Origin: Cervus elaphus
Taxonomy: Eukaryota > Chordata > Mammalia > Artiodactyla > Cervidae
DNA: 64,000 bases
Direction: 5' to 3'
Assembly: GCF_910594005.1 (NCBI RefSeq)
Contig: NC_057847.1
Span: forward strand, 53,148,001-53,212,000
Program-made: the position numbers and the translations under genes
Notes under the pieces: model-generated
The model's input: only the letters and a program-made list of their open reading frames with translations
What the model was told of the DNA's origin: nothing
Databases searched by the model: none
Part shown: positions 58,481-64,000 of the stretch, piece after piece
Layout: each line of letters begins with the position of its first letter
Position numbering within the stretch: position 1 is the first letter of the stretch

Positions 58481-58890
58481 ATATCATCTGTACAGACTGG
58501 AAGAGAACCTTCATAAATTAACCTTATTAGTGCATTACTGTAAGCGAATGCCAAAAAAGCTCCTAATTTGCATTAAGATAGATTTTTCAGGTTGGCTGCA
58601 TGATTTAATTAAAGAAAAGATTAAGAATCATTAAACAAGCTGCTCTACCTTGCAATAACAGAATTCATATCTGATTCAGGTTAACGAAAACACAGATGGT
58701 GATTCAGTAACTGTTGAGTTGCTGTAACAGAATGAAAATGATCCCATTAGTTCTCTGGAAATGTGAGGGAATTTGAAAATTAGTATGCAGATACATTGTA
58801 TGGTGCTAGACAGCTTGGTCTGCTCGGATCATCGCTGATTATACTTTGTTTGGGTTGGCAACACTGAACTTAATAAATGAAAAAATGTTC
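58480..58890. other. Possible conserved noncoding element
   Basis: A repeat-free block of intermediate base composition, without CpG islands or open frames. It has dense homeodomain- and POU-type motifs: the octamer atttgcat (58566-58573), gatttaattaaag (about 58601), and several ttaatt/attaa cores. This texture is typical of vertebrate developmental enhancers. It is inference only: no alignment was possible. Confidence 0.3.
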
Positions 58891-59340
58891 CAGTATACCA
58901 CAGTTGGAAACTGTTCAAGGTTGAAATAGGTGTGCAGGCTTTCAAAAGGAGAGAGTTAAGTAAACAAATGTCAATCAATTCAGAGCTGGCAATTTTTTTT
59001 TTTTCCTTTAAAGAATATGTCTGTTTTTGAGAAGCAAGTGTCATAAAAACGGAAACCCTTTACTGGCTACATATGTCCATGTGGTATTTATTATTACAAA
59101 AGTATTTTAAATGCATACTACCAGTTTGAGGGAGATGTGCAAGCATTTTAATACCTTTTATTTTTTTTCTGCTAGAAATAGAAGAAATCCAGTCATTATG
59201 AGGATTATTATATTTTTCACAAAAATCAATATAATTCTGATGGAAAATGTTATGACAGGATTAAAAAATAAGTGTAAGAATAATGGTTATTGAAAGTTTA
59301 AAGGTGTCAGTAAGGACCACAAAGTAATTCTCAAGGAGCC
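58891..59340. other. Unassigned AT-rich DNA
   Basis: A T-run near 58988-59004. Nothing else is seen. Confidence 0.4.
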
Positions 59341-59374
59341 TTCTGGGAAAGAACAACTTAAACAAGTAGCATTG

Positions 59375-59636
59375 TCAATCATGGCAGCTGACAGAAAAAG
59401 CCCTTGCATTCACGATCTCAACTACACATACTGCCTCCATTTTTATCACATGGTTCATGCCATCAGTCTGAGTGTTCAGCATCTGACCCTTTGGAATGAA
59501 TCTCAGTGACTTGGCAAAAGACCCTTCTGGACAGAGGTCTTCAAAGGCAGGAAGCAAATGACCCTGTTCTATTAACATGTTGCAGTAAAGCGGAACAGCA
59601 GCAGTACTGTGAAAGTTGACTTTGGTCTTAGTTTCC
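59375..59636 (-). pseudogene. Unrecognised coding-like fragment
   Basis: An open frame on the minus strand that extends upstream of its first ATG (59578) to an in-frame TAG at about 59635. The predicted product includes KVNFHSTAAVPLYCNM and LLPAFEDLCPEGSFAKSL. It has a protein-like composition (balanced charge, Cys, Pro, aromatic residues), unlike the surrounding AT-rich DNA or any repeat I know. It ends at a TGA at 59375-59377, after which another frame stays protein-like for about 25 codons. It could be a processed pseudogene, a diverged exon or chance. No poly(A) relic or clear splice sites are visible. Function unknown. Confidence 0.3.
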
Positions 59637-59639
59637 TAG

Positions 59640-60229
59640 CAACTAATTTAAAGCCCAGAACATTGTTCCTTACAATGTTTCCAGCTACTGAACCACATCA
59701 AGACTTTATCCTAAATTTGCAGAACACCTTAAAAAAATTTTTTTTAAATAACACCAATAGTCTTGGACAACCCATACTTTTAATGTGATAGCACTAATCT
59801 CCTAAAAAAAATAACCCCATTTTTAGTATTAGCACAATAAGGCTTTAAGCAGTTTGACTTTTCTGGCCACTATTCATTTCATTAAACTTTTTGAAAACAT
59901 TTATTTTCTTTTCCAAAACATACTAAAAATTGCAGTCTATAATGTATAATAACATCAACACCTGGCAACTTGTAGAAGTACATATGTTATTATTAACATA
60001 AGTGTCTTAATTACAAATGACACCTCTATAGTTCCTCTATTACAGGCCCTTTTTATGGCTTTCAAACTAATTTCTAAGGAAATTATGTTATTGAGAGGAA
60101 ATGCTACAAGGTACTTTTCATGCAGTATATTACTCAAACTCATTTATATAATTACAAAGGCCTTGGTACACATACATTCCTTTTAACCATAACTTCATCT
60201 ATTTTGTCCTCTTTAAAAAAATCCATGCC
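59640..60229. other. Unassigned AT-rich DNA
   Basis: No repeat or gene recognised. Confidence 0.4.
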
Positions 60230-61872
60230 AGTTTCCTCAAAACACTGGAATATCAAGAAAGACACTGGACTTCTCTGGGGAATTCTACCAAACATATAAA
60301 AGATTATACCTAGCCTTCTCAGATTATTCCAAAACTTTGAAGAGGGGGGAATAGTTCCAAATTCTCTCTATGAGCCCAACATTGTAGCATACAAAATTAA
60401 ATATACAGAAATATTTCATTTTTTTGTGTAAAGAAATACAACATATCAGAGAAAGTAAACAAACAATCTCATTCAAAATTTCATCAAAAACTACCTAGAA
60501 ATAAACTTAACCAAGAAGGTGAAAGACCGATGCACTGAAAACTATAAGACACTGATAAAGGGAATGAAGATGAGTCAAAGAAATGATAAGGTAGCCTGTA
60601 CCCTTGACTAGAAGAATCAGTATTATTAAAATGGCTCATACTACCCAAAGCAACCTACAGATTTAATGCAATCCCTATCAAAATATCCAGGATATTTTTT
60701 CGTAGAACTATAACAAATAATCCTAAAATTTATATGTAAACACGCACACACAAAAACCATGAATAGACAATCCTGAGGAAAAAAACAGATTTCAGGCTAT
60801 ACTACAAAGCAATATTAATCAAAATGACATGGTATAGGCATAAATACAGACACACAGATCAAGAGAACAGAAAACAAAGCTCTGAACTAAGCCCACCCAT
60901 CTATAGTCAATTAATCTATGACAAAGGAGGCTAGAATATATAATGGAGAAAAGAGTCTCTTGAATAAGTGGTGCTGGGAAAGCTGAACAGCTACATGTAA
61001 AACAATGAAGTTAGAACATTTCCTCATACCATATACAGAAATTCAATGGTTTAAAGACCTAAACATGAGATACAACACCATAAAACTCCTAGAGGAGAAT
61101 ATTGGTGAAACACTCTTTGATATAATTCATAGCAATATCTTCTTAGATCTTTTCCCTAAGGCAAAAGAAATAAAAGAATAAACAAACTGGATCTAATCAA
61201 ACTTAAAGTTTATACACAGTAAGGAAGTCATTGGCAAAATAAAAAGTTAACCTAAGGGAATGGGAGAAAATATCTGTAAATAATGGGACTAATATCCAAA
61301 ATTTATAATTAGCTTATACATCTCAGTATCAAAATAACAATCCAATCAAAAAGTGGGAAGATTTGAATATTTTTCCAAAGATAACATACAAATGGCTAAC
61401 AGGAATGTGAAAAAATGTTCAACATGGCTAATTAGAAAAAAAAAAAGACAAGATTACAATGAGATTTTTTCCTCACACCTGTCTAAATGGTGACCACTGA
61501 AAAGTCTACAAATTACAAGTGCTGGAGGGGATGTGAAGAAAAGTTAGCACTTTTATACTAATGGTGGGAATGTAAATTGGGGTGAGGACTATGGAAAACA
61601 GTATGAAGTTTTAGTTTTAGTTTTAAAACTAGAATTCACTAGATCCAGTAATTTCAATCCTGGTTATATGCATATATAGAAAAAAATATATATATATATA
61701 CATCATTTCAAAAAGATACATGCACCCCCTCAATGTTCATAGCAGCATTATTTACAATAACCAAGATGTGGAAGCAACCCAAGTAATCATCAACAGATGA
61801 TTGGCTTAAGAAGTTGTGATATATATGTACAATGGAATGTTACTCAGCCATAAAAGAGAATGAAATATTGCC
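60230..61872 (+). mobile_element. Old plus-strand L1 with a reverse transcriptase deletion
   Basis: L1 ORF2 from ggggaattctaccaaacata (60278) on. Near 60385 it jumps from the fingers region past the polymerase core (several hundred bases missing) to acaaaattaaatatacagaa. It then runs to cagccataaaagagaatg (about 61846), where BovB sequence cuts in before the L1 3'UTR. Confidence 0.85.
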
Positions 61873-62004
61873 AACACCCAAAAAAGATGTCCTTTTCATT
61901 ATAGGAGACAGGAATGTAAAAGTAGGAAGTCAAGAGATACCTTGAGTAACAGGCAAATTTGGTCTTGGAGTACAAAATGAAGCAGGGCAAAGGCTAACAG
62001 AGTT
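61873..62004 (+). mobile_element. BovB endonuclease fragment, plus strand
   Basis: About 130 bases (aaaagatgtccttttcatta to ggctaacagagtt) of the BovB endonuclease. They are the inverse of 62895-63022 in the minus-strand BovB that follows, so two BovB copies, or a duplication, must be involved. Confidence 0.85.
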
Positions 62005-62181
62005 ACAATTCCATCACCTCCACTAGTTTTGTTTGTTAGTGATGCTTCCTAAGGCCCAGTTGACTTCACATTCCAGGATATCTGGCTCTAGGTGAGTGAT
62101 CACACCATCTCGGCTATCTGTGTCATTAAGATTGTTTTTGTACAGTTCTTCTGTGTATTCTTGCCACCTCTTCTTAATATC

Positions 62182-62415
62182 TTATACTTCGGTTAGGGCC
62201 ATACCATTTCTGTCCTTTATTGTGCCCATCTTTGCATAAAATGTTCCCTTGGTATCTCTAAATTTCTTGAAGAGATCTCTAGTCTTTCCCATTCTATTGT
62301 TTTCTTCTATTTCTTTGCAGTGATCATTGAGGAAGGCTTTCTTATCTGTCTTTGCTATTCTTTGGAACTCTGCATTCAGATGGGTATATCCTTCCTTTTC
62401 TCTTTTGTCTTTCAT
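62182..62415 (-). pseudogene. BovB linker fragment
   Basis: 77 open codons from the region between endonuclease and reverse transcriptase, for example GTIKDRNGMALTEV at the end and RDLFKKFRDTKGTFYAKM before it. The same linker is seen at 23560 in another copy. It is closed by stops and by the T-run upstream. Confidence 0.8.
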
Positions 62416-62521
62416 GTCTCTTTTTTCTCAGCTATTTGTATGGCCTCCTTAGACAACCATTTTGCCTTTTTGCAATTTTTTTTTTTTTTTTTTGAGGGAG
62501 GAGAATGGTCTTGATCACTGC

Positions 62522-62812
62522 CTACTGTACAGTGTCATGAACCTCCCTCCATAGTTCTTCAAGCACTCTGTCTATCAGATCTAATCCCTTGAATCTATTT
62601 GTCCCTTCCACTGTATAATTGTATGGGATTTGATTTAGGTCATACCTCAATTGTCTAGTGGTTTTCCCTACTTTCTTCAATTTAAGTATGAAATTTGCAA
62701 TAACGACTTCATGATCTGAGCCACAGTCAGCTCCTGGTCTTGATTTTCTTACTGTATAGAGCTTCTCCATCTTTGGCTGCAAAAATATCAATCTGATTTC
62801 GGTACTGACCAT
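62522..62812 (-). pseudogene. BovB endonuclease C-terminal fragment
   Basis: 96 open codons including KSRPGADCGSDHEVVIANF. The SDH triad, with the catalytic histidine of AP-type endonucleases, is preserved. It continues toward the linker with LDLIDRVLEELWREVHDTVQ. It is one of several frame-shifted parts of a once continuous protein. Confidence 0.82.
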
Positions 62813-63053
62813 CTGGTAATGTCCATGTGTAGTGTCTTCTCTTGTGTTGTTGGAAGAGTGTGTTTGCCATGATCAGTGAGTTCTCTCAGCTAAACTCTGT
62901 TAGCCTTTGCCCTGCTTCATTTTGTACTCCAAGGCCAAATTTGGTTGTTACTCCAAGTGTCTCTTAACCTCCTAGTTTTCATTCCAGTCCCCGATCATGA
63001 AAGGACATCTTTTTGGGTATTAGTTCTAGAAGGTCTTGCAGGTCTTCATAGAA

Positions 63054-63284
63054 TCATTCAGCTTCAGCTTCTTCAGCATTACTGGTTGGGCAATAGACTT
63101 GGATTACTGTGATACTGAATGGTTTGCCTTGGAAACGAACAGAGATCATTCTGTCGTTTTTGAGATTGCACCCAAGTACTGCATTTCGGACTCTCTTGTT
63201 GACTATGAGGGCTACTCCATTTCTTCTAAGGGATTCTTGCCCACAGGAGTAGATATAATGGTCATCTGAGTTAAATTCACCCAT
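63054..63284 (-). pseudogene. BovB endonuclease N-terminal fragment
   Basis: 76 open codons: MGEFNSDDHYIYSCGQESLR at the start and MISVRFQGKPFSITVIQVYC later. This is the N-terminal half of the endonuclease. The next part (GDWN loop) follows in another frame near 62990. The upstream BovB coding text continues at 63419-63709 in yet another frame (DELPRSVGAQYATGDQW). Confidence 0.82.
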
Positions 63285-64000
63285 TCCAGTTCACTTTAGT
63301 TCACTGATTCCTAAAACATCGATGTTCATTCTTGCTATCTCCTATTTGACCACTTCTAATTTGCCTTGATTCATGGACCTAAATTCCAGGTTGCTATGCA
63401 ATATTGCTCTTTACAGCATCAGACTTTACTTCCATCATCAGTCACATCCACAACTGGGCATTGTTTTTGCTGTGGCTCTGTCTCTTCTTTCTTTCTGGAT
63501 TTATTTCTCCACTGATCTCCAGTAGCATATTGGGCACCTACCGACCTGGGGAGTTCATCTTTCAGTGTCCTATCTTTTTGCCTTGTCATACTGTTCATGG
63601 GGTTCTCAAGGCAAGAATACTGAAGTGGTTTGCCATTCCCTTCTCCAGTGGATGTTTCGTCAGAACTCTCTACCATGACCCGTCTGTCTTGGATGGCCCT
63701 ACATGGCATGGCTCATAGTTTCATTGAGTTAGACAAGGCTGTGGTCCACGTGATCAGTTTAATTAGTTTTCTGTGATTGTGGTTTTCAATCTGTCTGCCC
63801 TCTGTTGGATAGGAATAAGAAGCTTATGGAAGCTTCCTGATGGGAGAGACTGACTGAGGGGGAAACTGGGTCTTGTTCTGATGGGCGGGGCCATGCTCAG
63901 TAAAGCTTTAATCCATTTTCTGTTGATGGGCGGGGCTCTGCTCCCTCCCTGTTGTTTGACCTGAGACCAAACTATGGTGGGGCTAATGAAGATAATGGAG

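Larger units (their letters stand above)
62005..64000 (-). mobile_element. BovB LINE 5' half, running off the window
   Basis: Minus-strand BovB from the start of the reverse transcriptase (acaattccatcacctccac) through the linker, endonuclease and upstream coding region (to about 63720), then 5' sequence to the window end (gggcggggc repeats near 63883 and 63930). It is unusual in this window in keeping the 5' part and lacking the 3' part. A T-run at 62478-62495 replaces some coding sequence. Confidence 0.9.

Noticed and set aside
62478..62495. T-run as a terminator
   Set aside because: It is a homopolymer within a decayed BovB coding region. There is no pol III gene upstream.

Overview
The window looks like intergenic or deep intronic nuclear DNA from a bovid ruminant (cattle, buffalo, sheep or goat lineage; the species cannot be fixed by eye). 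The evidence is the repeat content. BovB (RTE-type) LINEs occur together with their derived SINEs (Bov-tA, Bov-A monomers and the Bov-A2 dimer), ruminant L1 LINEs and ruminant ERV LTRs. Beneath them lie old mammal-wide repeats: L2, MIR, MER5-like, Tigger1 and an MLT1 LTR. I found no intact host protein-coding gene, no tRNA, rRNA or ncRNA gene, and no CRISPR or operon-like structure. The coding fragments are almost all decayed transposon proteins.

Layout. 1-6630: a minus-strand L1 with several later insertions, one stack nested four deep. 6630-8452: a Tigger1 DNA transposon. 8455-13450: diverged L2, MER5-like and ERV LTR remnants with one BovB and young SINEs. 13446-16750: a MIR, Bov-tA elements, an L1 3' end and a minus-strand ERV LTR. 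16757-37985: about 21 kb of stacked minus-strand L1s. They comprise a near-complete L1 of about 6.7 kb without insertions (L1-A), a host L1 (L1-Y), and a third L1 (L1-B) inserted into the ORF2 of L1-Y. BovB, SINE and solo-LTR insertions are spread through them, and three different L1 5'UTRs are still visible. 37985-41620: a MIR, unassigned DNA, a Bov-tA and a BovB. 41885-44882: a long, very old L2 with an RT-to-endonuclease span, itself interrupted twice. 44900-50000: mostly unassigned AT-rich DNA with MIR, MER5-like and L2 traces. 50000-54190: a plus-strand L1 inside another plus-strand L1. 54225-54547: a solo MLT1 LTR. 54802-55870: a 5'-inverted BovB. 55870-60230: mostly unassigned DNA holding a possible conserved noncoding element (about 58480-58890) and an unrecognised coding-like fragment (about 59375-59636, minus). 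60230-64000: a deleted L1, then a BovB endonuclease fragment facing a long BovB 5' half that runs off the window.

How the parts relate. Nothing here works as a pathway. The logic is parasitic: BovB and L1 supplied the retrotransposition enzymes, and Bov-tA and Bov-A copies used them. Many insertions still have target-site duplications, so their relative ages can be read directly. No novel biological system was found. The most useful observations are the datable nesting, the tandem arrays in the L1 5'UTRs, the promoter-bearing solo LTR, and the two non-repeat candidates near 58.5 kb and 59.5 kb. Family names come from recognising sequence, not from a database search, so most boundaries are good to about 5-30 bases unless a target-site duplication is given.
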